DNA from: Hydrogenophaga sp. RAC07 | GTDB lineage: Bacteria; Pseudomonadota; Gammaproteobacteria; Burkholderiales; Burkholderiaceae_C | DNA: 64,000 nucleotides | Direction of reading: 5' to 3' | Assembly: GCF_001713375.1 (NCBI RefSeq) | Contig: NZ_CP016449.1 | Location: forward strand, 2,976,001-3,040,000 | Part shown: positions 1 to 9,273 of the stretch, in pieces | Numbering within the stretch: position 1 is the stretch's first letter | Layout: each line of letters starts with the position of its first letter | Made by a program: the position numbers and the translations under genes | Notes under the pieces: model-generated | Told to the model about the DNA's origin: nothing | Database searches by the model: none | The model's input: the letters and a program-made list of their open reading frames with translations, nothing else

Positions 1-1014
1 TCCGCCTTCGCCTCGCCGTTTCACCGATTCAGCGTAGCCTTCAGTGAGTACCTCGGCATCCAGCCGACGTTCTCCAACACGATGCAGGTCTCCGGCGCCA
101 CGGCGGCCACCCTGTTCAACATCGCCGCCGCCGCCATTGCTGGCGGCCTGGCCGAGACCGTTCTGGTGGTGGGCGGCGACAGCTTGCTGACCGGTCTGTC
201 GCCCGACCTGGCCCTGCGCTCGATGACCGAAAGCCGGGACCAGCAATACGAAATGCCCTTCGGCATTCCCGTGGCCAACACCTTCGCCATGACAGCGCAT
301 CGCCACATGAAGGAGTTCGGCACCACCTCCGAGCAATTTGCCAAGGTGGCGGTGATCCACCGCGAACACGCACGCCGCACGCCGGGGGCGCAGATGACCG
401 ATCCGCTGAGCGTCGATGACGTGCTGAATTCCGGCTGGGTGACAACGCCCTACCACAAGCTTGACTGCTCGCTCATCTCCGACGGCGCAGCAGCCTTCAT
501 CGTCACCTCGGCCGAGCGCGCCAGGGCGCTGGGAATTGCCAAGCCCATCTACATCCTCGGCGGCGGCGAATGCTACACGCACGAGCACATCTTCCTGATG
601 CCCTCGCTGACCACCACGGGCGCGGTGCAGTCGAGTGCCAGGGCCTACGACATGGCGGGCTGCAGGCCGAAGGACATCGACGTGGCCGGCGTCTATGACT
701 GCTTCACCGGCACGGTGATCATGATGCTGGAGGACCTCGGTTTCTGCCCCAAGGGCGAGGGTGGGCGCTTCGTCGAGGACGGGCAGATCACCTACGGCGG
801 AGCCATCCCCTGCAACACCCATGGCGGCCTGCTGTCGTTCGCGCACTCGGGCATGCCGGGCTCGCTGTTTCATTTCTACGAGGTCGTCAACCAGCTGCGC
901 GGAAGCTGCGGTGAACGCCAGGTCGCGGGCGCTGAACTTGGCCTGGTGCATAGCCTGGGCGCCGGTTTTGCGACCAACGCCACCACCATCCTGGGAACGG
1001 AGGCCACGCTGTGA
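1..1014 (+). CDS. Thiolase-fold protein (SCP-x/Ltp2-like), 5' end outside window
   Basis: Only the 3' part is present; the frame is open from base 1 and 337 residues are visible. It belongs to the SCP-x/lipid-transfer branch of the thiolase superfamily, shown by the CNTHGG block near residue 271 and the YDCFT block at Tyr232. The canonical nucleophile motif C-x-S-G is Q-V-S-G here (residue 29 onward), so the thiolase Cys is missing. A Tyr in a YD(A/C)FT context together with a DUF35 partner gene is the arrangement of steroid side-chain retro-aldolases of the Ltp2-ChsH2 type. A retro-aldolase releasing a short acyl-CoA is therefore more likely than a thiolase. The next gene overlaps the stop by four bases (GTGA), suggesting translational coupling. 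Family is confident; reaction is inferred. Confidence 0.85.
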   Translation, partial: SAFASPFHRFSVAFSEYLGIQPTFSNTMQVSGATAATLFNIAAAAIAGGLAETVLVVGGDSLLTGLSPDLALRSMTESRDQQYEMPFGIPVANTFAMTAHRHMKEFGTTSEQFAKVAVIHREHARRTPGAQMTDPLSVDDVLNSGWVTTPYHKLDCSLISDGAAAFIVTSAERARALGIAKPIYILGGGECYTHEHIFLMPSLTTTGAVQSSARAYDMAGCRPKDIDVAGVYDCFTGTVIMMLEDLGFCPKGEGGRFVEDGQITYGGAIPCNTHGGLLSFAHSGMPGSLFHFYEVVNQLRGSCGERQVAGAELGLVHSLGAGFATNATTILGTEATL

Positions 1015-1442
1015 TCAACCTCAAAGACGCCCACCTCAAGCCACAGCCGATGCCGGATGCAGATTCGGACATCTATTGGCGCGGCATTCAGGAGGGCAAG
1101 CTGCTGCTGCAGCACTGCCCAGCGTGCGGCCACGTGCAGCTCTACCAACAGGCGATCTGCCGTGAGTGCGGTAGCGAGCGCCTAGAGCACCGCGCCGCCA
1201 GCGGTCGCGCCAAGGTGCATTCGTTCAGCGTGGTTCACCGGGCGCCCGGCCCGGCTTTCAAACAGGACACGCCCTATGCGGTGCTGCTGGTCGAACTCGA
1301 AGAAGGTCCGTGGATGATCAGCTCCTTCATCGGCGCAGACCCTTCAGCAGTCACTTTCGACATGGCTGTCGAGTTGGTTTGCGAACCCGTCGGTGTTGGT
1401 GTGTCGCTGCCGCGATTCCGGGCGGCCGGACCTCCAGCGTGA
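1011..1442 (+). CDS. DUF35 Zn-ribbon/OB-fold acyl-CoA-binding partner protein
   Basis: A 143-residue protein with a GTG start overlapping the stop of the thiolase-fold gene. Cys36, Cys39, Cys50 and Cys53 form two CxxC pairs, the rubredoxin-like zinc ribbon typical of DUF35, followed by an OB-fold with the short motifs HSFSVVHR and PYAVLLVELEEG. Family members are obligate partners of thiolase-fold enzymes, such as ChsH2 with Ltp2 or acetoacetyl-CoA thiolase/HMG-CoA synthase complexes, and help to hold the acyl-CoA. Here it most likely forms a complex with the product of the overlapping upstream gene. The C-terminal tail after about residue 125 is short. Confidence 0.85.
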   Translation: MINLKDAHLKPQPMPDADSDIYWRGIQEGKLLLQHCPACGHVQLYQQAICRECGSERLEHRAASGRAKVHSFSVVHRAPGPAFKQDTPYAVLLVELEEGPWMISSFIGADPSAVTFDMAVELVCEPVGVGVSLPRFRAAGPPA

Positions 1443-1467
1443 AGCAGCGTCGTCGTGCGCCTTCTGA

Positions 1468-2288
1468 GTGTCTGAGGACACGACCCAACCCAACGCGGGA
1501 TTTCGGTGGCCGCAGCTTGCTGCGCCGTCCTCCCAGGCGGCAGTCGAGGGGGCTCCTCCTGACCTGACGACGGCCACAGTGGCGCGGCGGGCGATTGCGC
1601 CCTTGTCCATGCATGATCGGAGCGTGGCCATCGTTGCGCCGGTCGGCTATGGCAAGACGACATTGATGGGCGGATGGTTTCGCGCTTGCAAAGACGCAGA
1701 CCCCGTGTGGGTGGGACTCGATGCTTCCTGGCGCGACCAGGTGTTCTTTGTTCGCTCCTTGTTGAATGCGGTCGGAGGCCCGTCGGAGCCGGTCGCGATG
1801 GCGGCCATTGACGCGGCGGCGGTGGTCGATAGCGGCTTGCTGGCGTTGTTGCAGGCCCTTGGACAACGTCGTCGTCCCATGATGCTTTTTTGCGCCGCTA
1901 TGCCAGGTCTTTGTGCGCCATTGGCCGGCAGGCACAAGATCAGGACCCATTCCACTATGGCGCCGCACAAACGGTTCTGGCCTATGCGCACAAATGCAAT
2001 TGACGTTTCACCGAGGCCCCCCAGTCCTTGCGCGAGGTGCAAGTGAAGTTCGGGGAGGCTCCTTCGCCTTTCGGCCACATGTGGGTGCGGGTGATCTTTT
2101 CCGCCTTGCTGTTCAAGGCGGGGCGGCATCGTGAGGCCCTGGCAGACAGCACCTCGGCGCTGACCGAAGAGCTGGCTTTCGCTCCCGACGCCTCGTGCCT
2201 GGCGGTCAGGCTGCGCGCGATCCGCGCGTTGCTGCTGTACGAACGCAACCTGTGCATCGAGGCGATGGTGGATTTGGAGGTGGCGTGA
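1468..2288 (+). pseudogene. Remnant of a MalT/LuxR-family ATP-dependent regulator
   Basis: Two adjacent open pieces in different frames resemble the N-terminal STAND ATPase and part of the helical-repeat region of MalT-type LuxR regulators. The first (1468-2046) has a clear P-loop APVGYGKTT at residues 57-65 and a following VWVGLDA block. The second (about 2028-2288) reads GHMWVRVIFSALL and AGRHREALAD, typical of the TPR-like arm. Much of the ATPase core and the whole C-terminal helix-turn-helix are missing, and the frames are not joined, so the gene is dead. It may once have regulated the upstream thiolase-fold/DUF35 genes, which is inference from position only. Confidence 0.6.
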
Positions 2289-2291
2289 CCA

Positions 2292-3444
2292 CTACTGTCG
2301 CACCAGGGCATCGTCGATAAGATGGCGTAGATCGTGTGGCCGATGGGGCGCAGCAGCAGCCCCTGCGCCAGCGCGCGGCAGGCATAGCGGTGGCCGAAGT
2401 CGGGCAGGCGTGCTGAGCACGTGCCACGCGAAGACCATGCCCTTGCGTCGATCGAAGCGCACACGCGGGTGCTTGGAGATCGGCGCGAACTGCGCGGCCA
2501 GCCGCTCGCTGGTGCCCAGGTTCTGGCGCAGCGCGTCGGTCTGCGCGAAGAGGTCCAGCGTGGCCAGCGCGGCGCGGCAGGCCAGCGGGTTGCAGGTGTA
2601 GCTGTGCGAATGCAGGAAGCCGCGCGCCACCTCGTCGTCGTAGAAGGCGGCATAGACCGCGTCGGTGGTGAGCACCACCGACAGTGGCAGCGTGCCGCCG
2701 GTCAGGCCCTTGGAGATGCAGAGAAAGTCGGGGCGGATGCCCGCCTGCTCGTGCGCGAACAGTGTGCCGGTGCGGCCGAAGCCGACCGCGATTTCGTCGA
2801 GCACCAGGTGCACCTGGTGCCGGTCGCAAAGCTCACGCGCGCGTTTCACGTTTCAGGTACAGCGGGTCGTGCATGGCCTTGCCGGCGGCGCACTGGATCA
2901 GCGGCTCGATGATCACCGCAGCGGTCTCGTGCGCGTGTTCGGCCAGCCAGTCGCCCAGAGAGGCGGCGGCCCCCTCAGCCACGTCGGCCGGGGTGTCGCC
3001 GGGCGCGGCCTGCCTGGCGTCGGGGCTGGGCACGGTGGCGGCCATGCGCACCAGCGGCGCGTAGGCTTCACGGAACAGCGCGATGTCGGTCACGGCCAGC
3101 GCGCCCACCGTCTCTCCGTGGTAGCCCCCGGCGACACTGACAAACCGGCACTTGCCTGCCCGGCCCGCATTGCGCCAGTGGTGGGCGCTCATCTTCAGCG
3201 CGAACTCCGTGGCACTGGCACCGTCGCTGCCGTAGAAGGCGTGGCCCAGGCCGGTGCGCGCGGCCAGGCGTTCGGAGAGTTCAACCACTGGCCCGTGGGT
3301 GAAGCCTGCAAGCATCACGTGGCCCAGTGTGTGCAGCTGGTCGATCAGCGCAGCGCGGATCGCGGGGTGGTTGTGGCCGAACAGGTTGACCCACCAGGGC
3401 TGCGCTGGCGCCAGGCGGCGTTGGCCGACACGGGCTGCGTCAAA
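2292..3444 (-). pseudogene. bioA: Decayed bioA (DAPA aminotransferase)
   Basis: Homology to adenosylmethionine-8-amino-7-oxononanoate aminotransferase, a PLP enzyme of biotin synthesis, runs from about 3444 down to 2292 across three frames. Recognisable blocks are [45 protein letters not shown] and the PLP-lysine region [10 protein letters not shown] frame change lies near 2840 (after KRET) and another near 2420, after which GLLLRPIG appears in a different frame. The usual N-terminal 40-50 residues are missing: the readable part begins inside the end of panD. Total length and lesions make an active enzyme very unlikely. It sits downstream of bioB and panD on the same strand. The 3' limit is approximate. 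Confidence 0.8.
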
Positions 3445-3856
3445 GCTCGGCGCCCGGGGGCAGGATGACCGGGTCGCCGGCCTGCGGACCTGCGGGCTCG
3501 CTGCGGGTCTCGACGATGCGGTTGGCAGCGTCGGGGAACACCAGCTGGGGCACGGCCTCGTCGAGCTTGTCTTCGTGCACCATGCCGAAGGCCGCGATGA
3601 TCACCAGGTCGCCCACGCTGGCGCGCCGGGCGGCCGAGCCGTTGAGCGAAATGATGCCGCTGCCGCGCGGCGACCTGATGGCGTAGGTGATGAACCGTTC
3701 GCCGTTGTTGACGTTCCAGATGTGAACCTGTTCGTTGGGGCGGATGTTGCTCGCCTCCAGCAGGTCTTCGTCGATGCCGCAAGAGCCTTCATAGTGCAGC
3801 TCGCAGTGGGTGACGGTGGCGCGGTGGATTTTGGATTTCAGCAGGGTGCGGAACAT
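3440..3856 (-). CDS. panD: Aspartate 1-decarboxylase
   Basis: This is a 138-residue PanD proenzyme, the pyruvoyl enzyme that turns L-aspartate into beta-alanine for pantothenate and CoA synthesis in the cytoplasm. The self-cleavage Gly24-Ser25 pair lies in the block HYEGSCG. The N-terminal [16 protein letters not shown] block and the later NGSAARR and [10 protein letters not shown] blocks are diagnostic. Length is slightly above the usual 115-130 residues because of a C-terminal tail. It starts 49 bases after the stop of bioB, so the two are probably cotranscribed. Its 3' end overlaps the readable start of the bioA remnant, which suggests a deletion fused them. Confidence 0.93.
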   Translation of the reverse strand: MFRTLLKSKIHRATVTHCELHYEGSCGIDEDLLEASNIRPNEQVHIWNVNNGERFITYAIRSPRGSGIISLNGSAARRASVGDLVIIAAFGMVHEDKLDEAVPQLVFPDAANRIVETRSEPAGPQAGDPVILPPGAEL

Positions 3857-3905
3857 AGGGGATTTGCTTGAACGGAGGGAGCCTCGGCCATCGACAGGGC
3901 CAAGG

Positions 3906-4952
3906 TCAGGCGTGCGCCCGCGTGGTGTGCATGCCCGTGCGGGCCAGCAGGTCCTGGTCGGCTTCCACGTCGGGATTGCCGGTCACCAGCAGCTTGTCAC
4001 CGTAGAAGATGGAGTTGGCGCCGGCCAGGAAGCACAGCACCTGGGTCGATTCGTCCATCTGCCGGCGCCCGGCCGACAGGCGCACCTTGGCCCTGGGCAT
4101 GGTGATGCGGGCCACCGCCACGGTGCGCACGAACTCCAGCGGGTCGAGGTCGGGCTCGTCGGCCAGCGGCGTGCCGGGCACCTTGACCAGGTGGTTGATC
4201 GGCACCGACTCGGGGTACGGTGCCAGGTTGGCCAGTTGCGCGATCAGGCCGGCGCGCCCGGCGCGGGACTCGCCCATGCCCACGATGCCGCCGCTGCAGA
4301 CGTGGATGCCGGCCCCGCGCACGTGGCCCAGCGTGTCCAGCCGGTCCTGGTAGTCGCGGGTGGTGATGATGTCGCCGTACAGCTCGGGCGCGGTGTCCAG
4401 GTTGTGGTTGTAGTAGTCCAGACCAGCGCCCTTGAGGCGTTGCGCCTGGTCGCCCGTGAGCATGCCCAGGGTGCAGCAGGCCTCCAGGCCCTCGTCCTTG
4501 ATCACGCGCACCAACTCCTCGACCTTTTCCAGGTCGCGGTCGTTGGGCGCTCGCCAGGCGGCACCCATGCAGAAGCGCGAGGCGCCGGCCGCCTTGGCGC
4601 CGAGCACGGCCTCGCGCACTTCCTCGGGCGTCATCATCTTGGTGGCGGGCACGCCGGTCTCGTGGTGCACCGACTGCGGGCAATAGCCGCAGTCCTCCGG
4701 GCAGCCGCCGGTCTTGATGGACAGCAGCGTGGCCAGCTCCATCTCGGTGGGGTCGTGGTGCTCGCGGTGCACGGTCTGCGCGCGGTGCATCAGCTCAGGG
4801 AATGACAGGTCCAGCAGGGCCTGCACCTCGGCCACCGGCCAGGCCTGCTGGCGGGCCTCGACCGACAAGGTTCCCACGCTCGATGCCTCGGCAGGCTGCG
4901 GGGGTGATTGCACCCAGTGGATGGGTTCTTCTCTCAGGATCGTGTCATTCAT
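3906..4952 (-). CDS. bioB: Biotin synthase
   Basis: A 348-residue radical SAM enzyme that inserts sulfur into dethiobiotin. The [4Fe-4S] motif is Cys84, Cys88, Cys91 (CPEDCGYC), and the second-cluster region and substrate contacts are seen in blocks such as [19 protein letters not shown] and [11 protein letters not shown]. The frame is open further upstream, but the ATG at 4952 gives the normal family length; residues before it have no BioB character. It lies 85 bases after the citrate-synthase-like gene and 49 bases before panD. The enzyme would supply biotin for the acyl-CoA carboxylase at 24.4-28.0 kb, although the adjacent bioA is broken. Confidence 0.95.
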   Translation of the reverse strand: MNDTILREEPIHWVQSPPQPAEASSVGTLSVEARQQAWPVAEVQALLDLSFPELMHRAQTVHREHHDPTEMELATLLSIKTGGCPEDCGYCPQSVHHETGVPATKMMTPEEVREAVLGAKAAGASRFCMGAAWRAPNDRDLEKVEELVRVIKDEGLEACCTLGMLTGDQAQRLKGAGLDYYNHNLDTAPELYGDIITTRDYQDRLDTLGHVRGAGIHVCSGGIVGMGESRAGRAGLIAQLANLAPYPESVPINHLVKVPGTPLADEPDLDPLEFVRTVAVARITMPRAKVRLSAGRRQMDESTQVLCFLAGANSIFYGDKLLVTGNPDVEADQDLLARTGMHTTRAHA

Positions 4953-5037
4953 TGCGCAATACTCCAGTGGTGTCCAGAAAAATTCAATCGATAGGTCGAC
5001 GCGGGCGCATCGTGCCTGCAAGGCCAGCCACAGCGCT

Positions 5038-5826
5038 TCAGGCGCCTTGTGGTCTGATGTGCTGGGTGGCCTCGTCTTCGACCCGCTGCCAGATCTCGAC
5101 CGCCATCGGGTTCTTGCTCTCTTCCAGGATGTGTCCCACCAGCCCGATGGCACGCGCCAGGACGCCGATGCCGCGCACAATTTTCCATGGTAGCCCGAGC
5201 TCGCAGCTGATGGCGCCGATGGCGCCGGTCGCGTTGACGGGAAGCGACTTGCCAGCGACGCGTTCGGCCTCGGCGCAGATCAGTTGTTCGAGCCGGATGT
5301 AGTCGCCTGAAAAGCCATTGTCCTTGGCGATCTGGAACAGGCGCGGGGCACGCGGATCGACCGGCTTGTGCAGCGGATGGCCGAGCCCCGGAATGATCTG
5401 GCCGCGCGCGCGAAAGGCTGCCACGGTGTCGCAAGCGATGCGCTCCAGATCAGCTCCTTTCGTTTCGGGTGGCAGGGCCTCGTACAGCATTTTGGCGGTG
5501 CCTTCGGTGCTGCCGACGAACACGCTGCCCAGACCGCACAATCCGGCCGCCACGGCGGCCTGCAGCGATTCGGGCGCACCGGCGTAGGTCAGTCGCGCGA
5601 CCAGCGCACTGGGCGTGATGCCGTGCTCGACCAGCGTCACCGCGATGGCGTTGAAGACGTTGGACTCCTGCTGCGTTGGCATGCGCCCGACGATCTGCAA
5701 GAAGGCCATATCACCCAGGTTGAGATGGCCGAGGATTTCGTCAGGCAGACTCTTGCCGTGCACCTCGATGCGGTCGGGGGTACTCCAGGCAATGTCGGAG
5801 CGGATGGGTTTGGCTTTGCGAGTCAT
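5038..5826 (-). CDS. Citrate-synthase-family lyase (citryl-CoA lyase-like)
   Basis: A 262-residue protein of the short citrate-synthase/citryl-CoA lyase type, much smaller than the roughly 430 residues of true citrate synthase. The active-site-like block PGLGHPLHK lies near residue 148, and an [19 protein letters not shown] segment precedes it. Known short members cleave or form citryl-CoA-type 3-hydroxyacids with CoA. It follows the CitE-like lyase gene by 34 bases and closes the leftward catabolic unit. In context it could perform C-C cleavage of a 3-hydroxy-3-branched acyl-CoA, but the substrate is unknown. Confidence 0.75.
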   Translation of the reverse strand: MTRKAKPIRSDIAWSTPDRIEVHGKSLPDEILGHLNLGDMAFLQIVGRMPTQQESNVFNAIAVTLVEHGITPSALVARLTYAGAPESLQAAVAAGLCGLGSVFVGSTEGTAKMLYEALPPETKGADLERIACDTVAAFRARGQIIPGLGHPLHKPVDPRAPRLFQIAKDNGFSGDYIRLEQLICAEAERVAGKSLPVNATGAIGAISCELGLPWKIVRGIGVLARAIGLVGHILEESKNPMAVEIWQRVEDEATQHIRPQGA

Positions 5827-5860
5827 AAGGAATTCCAGTCGATTGGAGTGGGTTAAAAAA

Positions 5861-6706
5861 TCAGGCGCTCAGACCCGCGTCGCGCAGCACGGCTTGTGCA
5901 CGCTGGTACACCGGCAGATCGACCATCTGGCTGTCAACCGCCACAGCGGAACCACCCGCCGTTTCAAATGCTTTGCAGACGCGGCGCGCCCAGTCAAGCC
6001 GTTCGGGGGTCGGCGTGAACACCGCCTGGACGATGGCAAGCTGCTTCGGGTGGATGCACAGCTTGGCACCAAAGCCGAGTCGACGTGAGCGTTCAGTGTC
6101 CGCCTGCAAGCGTTGCAGGTCCTCGATCGCGGTGCTGACACCATCAACTGGCGCGGCCAGCCCGGCCAGCCGCGAGGCCAGCACCACTTGTGAGCGGAAA
6201 GCCAGCAGCTCTGACTCCGCGCCATCGGGCGCACAGTCAATGCCCAGATCGAGCGCCAGATCGACGCTGCCAAAAGCCAGGCGGATCACGCCCGGCACGC
6301 TCGCAATGCTGTGGATTTCCCTAAGTCCGCGCGCCGACTCGATGATCGGCAACACGTCCTTATAGGTGATCTCGACCACGGTGCACACGGCATCGATACC
6401 CTCGGCCTTGGGCAGCATCACCGCCGCCACACCAGGATGGCGACACAGTTCGAGATCGTCTTCAAACCAGGGCGTGCCAGCGGCATTGATGCGCACAACC
6501 AGCGGTGCCGACGCATCAAGCGCCGCCGCCAACGCGTCGCGTGCGCTCGCCTTCGCCTCGGGGGCAACCGCGTCTTCCAGATCAACAATCACCGCGTCGG
6601 CGCCGCTGGCGCGCGCCTTGGCAAAACGCTCAGGCCTGTCTGCGGGCACAAAAAGATAGGCACGCGGAAGGACATGGAGGCCGGGGGTGCTGGTCGCCAT
6701 GCTCAT
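5861..6706 (-). CDS. CitE-like CoA-ester lyase (HpcH/HpaI family)
   Basis: A 281-residue TIM-barrel lyase of the citrate lyase beta-subunit/malyl-CoA lyase family. The motifs YLFVPADRPERF, VDLEDAV (metal and CoA region), VMLPKAEG and LCIHPKQL are all present. These enzymes reversibly cleave 3-hydroxyacyl-CoA esters such as malyl-CoA, citramalyl-CoA and HMG-like esters with Mg2+. The start overlaps the end of the MmgE/PrpD gene by four bases, so expression is coupled. It may supply the aldol cleavage step otherwise done by HMG-CoA lyase, which this island lacks. Alternative: a citramalyl-CoA lyase in C5-dicarboxylate breakdown. Confidence 0.82.
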   Translation of the reverse strand: MSMATSTPGLHVLPRAYLFVPADRPERFAKARASGADAVIVDLEDAVAPEAKASARDALAAALDASAPLVVRINAAGTPWFEDDLELCRHPGVAAVMLPKAEGIDAVCTVVEITYKDVLPIIESARGLREIHSIASVPGVIRLAFGSVDLALDLGIDCAPDGAESELLAFRSQVVLASRLAGLAAPVDGVSTAIEDLQRLQADTERSRRLGFGAKLCIHPKQLAIVQAVFTPTPERLDWARRVCKAFETAGGSAVAVDSQMVDLPVYQRAQAVLRDAGLSA

Positions 6707-8067
6707 GCCGCCAACCAGCGCTCGATGTGCGGCGCCTCGGCGACCGCCCAGACGCGCGCGATCAGTGCCTCCACCTCTGCAGGCGTGGCCCCCTTGCCGT
6801 AGGCCGCCAGGCGCTGCGCCTTGTCTTCCAGCTCGGCACGTGTCAGGGTGTTGCCAGGGTCGCCTTTGGGCTCATCGACCCGCGCGCCAAAGGTGTGGCC
6901 ATCGCGCGTGCTCACCGTTACCTTGCCGATCCAGCGCTGCGGGTAGGCCTTATCGACCTCGGCGTCGAGCTGCATCGTCACGCGGTCGCGCAAGGCGGCC
7001 ACGCGCGGCGCGAGGTAATGCGCTTCAAATTCATTCAGCCCGGCAAAGCCGTATTCGGCGGCCAGCGCCAGCACCGTGCCCATTGAGAATTTGGCCTGGT
7101 GCACGGTGGCGGGCACGGTGACGCGGCCCAGCACGTCGATGGCGCCCTGGTGCACATGGGTGGTCACCGCGGCAATATCGTCGGCCTTGAGCCCATGCGT
7201 CTGCATCAGCGCCAGCAGCGCGTCGGCGCTGGGGTGGGTGTGGCGGCACGAGGCGTGGTATTTGAACGAGGTTTCCGCCGTGGCCCAGCGCTGGCCCAGG
7301 CGGTCGGTCAGGCGCGCCGGATCGGCGTCGTTCGACATGCCCGCAGCCATGCCTTGCGCGCCTTCCAGAATCTGGCGCGCGCCGGTCAGCCCCTCGCGCG
7401 CCAAGTAGGCGCAAGCCAAGCCGCTGGACGCCGCATGCGCGGTGTGCAGTTGCTTGGAGTCGGCGGCGTCGCGCAAAAACTCCCACAGCCCGGCGGCTTG
7501 TGTGCCGGCGCTGCCGAAGGCATGCAGCATGGTGGTCGCATCGAGCTTGAGCAGCCGTCCGGCCGCCGCAGCGGCGGCCAGCGTGCCGGCGGTGGCCGTG
7601 GTGTGAAAGATGCGGTAGTGCGAGCGGCCCAGGAACTCGCCCACCCGAATGCCGACTTCATAGCCCGCCACTACGGCGGCCAGGAACTCGCGGCCGCTGG
7701 CACCGATGTCCTGCGCGATGGCCAGCGCCGCCGGGAACACGACGGCTGCGGGATGAAACACCGAGCCGTTGTGGACGTCATCCTGCTCGGCGAAATGCGA
7801 GGCGGCCGCGTTGACCATCGCAGCGAAATGGGGCGAGGTGGTGCGGCGCGAGATCAGCACCTCGGCGCGGCCGGAGGCCGGCCCCATGGTGCGGGCATAG
7901 GCTTCGATGGCCTCGACCGGCCGGGCGCCCTTGCCCGCCAACGCGGAGGCGTACCAGTCGAGGAACAGGTCTTCGGTTCGGCGCAGCACCGGCGCCGGAA
8001 TGGTGTCGAATGACAGATCGGCGGCAAAGGCAGCCAGCGTCGCGCTCGGGTTTGTATCTGGGGTCAT
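6703..8067 (-). CDS. MmgE/PrpD family hydratase/dehydratase
   Basis: A 454-residue member of the 2-methylcitrate dehydratase (PrpD) and cis-aconitate decarboxylase fold. Family blocks are NAAASHFAEQDDVH, GYEVGIRVGEF, FHTTATAGTLAAAAAAGRLL and the repeated catalytic His region FKYHASCRHTHP. ATG at 8067 is chosen. An in-frame GTG at 8103 would overlap the upstream CoA-transferase gene by 20 bases and remains possible. PrpD-type enzymes interconvert hydroxylated and unsaturated tricarboxylates. Placed between a CoA-transferase and two lyases, it may hydrate or dehydrate a branched dicarboxylate. Exact reaction unknown. Confidence 0.82.
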   Translation of the reverse strand: MTPDTNPSATLAAFAADLSFDTIPAPVLRRTEDLFLDWYASALAGKGARPVEAIEAYARTMGPASGRAEVLISRRTTSPHFAAMVNAAASHFAEQDDVHNGSVFHPAAVVFPAALAIAQDIGASGREFLAAVVAGYEVGIRVGEFLGRSHYRIFHTTATAGTLAAAAAAGRLLKLDATTMLHAFGSAGTQAAGLWEFLRDAADSKQLHTAHAASSGLACAYLAREGLTGARQILEGAQGMAAGMSNDADPARLTDRLGQRWATAETSFKYHASCRHTHPSADALLALMQTHGLKADDIAAVTTHVHQGAIDVLGRVTVPATVHQAKFSMGTVLALAAEYGFAGLNEFEAHYLAPRVAALRDRVTMQLDAEVDKAYPQRWIGKVTVSTRDGHTFGARVDEPKGDPGNTLTRAELEDKAQRLAAYGKGATPAEVEALIARVWAVAEAPHIERWLAA

Positions 8068-8083
8068 GGCATCGATCTCGCAG

Positions 8084-9262
8084 TCAGATGGCTTGGTCTG
8101 CACGCAGCCGGGCGATGTCAGTCTCGCCGTAGCCGAGCTCGGTCAGGATGGCTTCGGTGTGCTGACCCAGCGCAGGCACCGGCCCCATGGGCGGCGGCGG
8201 CTCGCTGCCCTGGACGTGGTGCGGCGGGTACAGCGCCGGCAGCGTGCCGCCTGGCGAACCGATCTCGGTCCAGCGCCCACGCGCCGCGAGTTGCGGGTGC
8301 TTCCACAGGTCGGCCATCTCGTTGAGCTGGCCGTTGGCGATTTGCGCCGCATCCAGCCGCGCCACCAGTTGCGCCGCGGTCAGGGTGGCGCAGACACCTT
8401 CGATGATGCCGCGCAGTTTCTCGCGCTGGGCCAGCCGGTTGGCGTTGCCCAGGTACTGTGCGGTCAGCTCGGGCAATTGCAACACCTGGTTGCAGAAGGT
8501 GGCCCATTCGCGGTCGTGCTGCACCGCCAGCACCACCTGCTTGCCGTCGCCGCAGGTAAAAGGGCCGTAGGGGTAAATGGCGGCGTGCGAGGCGCCGGCA
8601 CGCAGCGGCGGCGGCTGGCCATCCAGCGTGTAGTAGAGCGGGAAGCCCATCCATTCGGACATGGCTTCGAGCATGGAGATTTCGAGCCGCTGGCCACGCC
8701 CCGTGCGCCCGCGCTCCAGCAAAGCGGCCAGCACGCTGCTGTAGGCGTACATGCCAGCGGCGATGTCGGCAATCGACAGCCCGGCCTTGGATGGCGTCTC
8801 CGGCGTGCCGGTCACCGACACAAAACCGGCTTCGCTCTGGATCAGCAGGTCATAGGCCTTTTTCGCGGTGTAGGGGCCGCCGTCGCCGTAGCCCGAGATG
8901 TCGCACACCACGATGCGCGGGTTGACCGGCGCCAGGCTGGCATGGTCCAGTCCCATGCGCGCGGCAGCACCGGGCGCCAGATTCTGCACCAGCACGTCGG
9001 CGCGCTCCACCAGCTTTTGCAGTACGGCGCGTGCGGCCGGGTGTTTGAGGTCGAGCGTCAGGCTTTCCTTGGAGCGGTTGCACCAGACGAAGTGGGAAGC
9101 CGAGCCGTGGGCCCGGCTGTCGTAGGCGCGGGCGAAGTCGCCCTCGCCCGGACGCTCGACCTTGATGACGCGCGCGCCGAGATCGGCCAACTGGCGGGTG
9201 CAGAACGGCGCGGCAATCGCGTGCTCCAGCGTGACAATCAGCATTCCTTCCAATGGACGCAT
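8084..9262 (-). CDS. Class III CoA-transferase (CaiB/BaiF family), first copy
   Basis: A 392-residue formyl-CoA transferase-type enzyme that moves CoA between carboxylic acids. The N-terminal block APFCTRQLADLGARVIKVE and the HFVWCNRSKESL segment are typical. The expected catalytic Asp lies in LSIADIAAGM near residue 172. The start at ATG 9262 was chosen because upstream in-frame sequence is unlike the family. It sits 11 bases after the acyl-CoA dehydrogenase gene and 16 bases before the PrpD-like gene, all leftward. Likely job: activation or recycling of a dicarboxylate or branched acid. Donor and acceptor cannot be read from sequence. Confidence 0.88.
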   Translation of the reverse strand: MRPLEGMLIVTLEHAIAAPFCTRQLADLGARVIKVERPGEGDFARAYDSRAHGSASHFVWCNRSKESLTLDLKHPAARAVLQKLVERADVLVQNLAPGAAARMGLDHASLAPVNPRIVVCDISGYGDGGPYTAKKAYDLLIQSEAGFVSVTGTPETPSKAGLSIADIAAGMYAYSSVLAALLERGRTGRGQRLEISMLEAMSEWMGFPLYYTLDGQPPPLRAGASHAAIYPYGPFTCGDGKQVVLAVQHDREWATFCNQVLQLPELTAQYLGNANRLAQREKLRGIIEGVCATLTAAQLVARLDAAQIANGQLNEMADLWKHPQLAARGRWTEIGSPGGTLPALYPPHHVQGSEPPPPMGPVPALGQHTEAILTELGYGETDIARLRADQAI

Positions 9263-9273
9263 GGCAATTTCTT

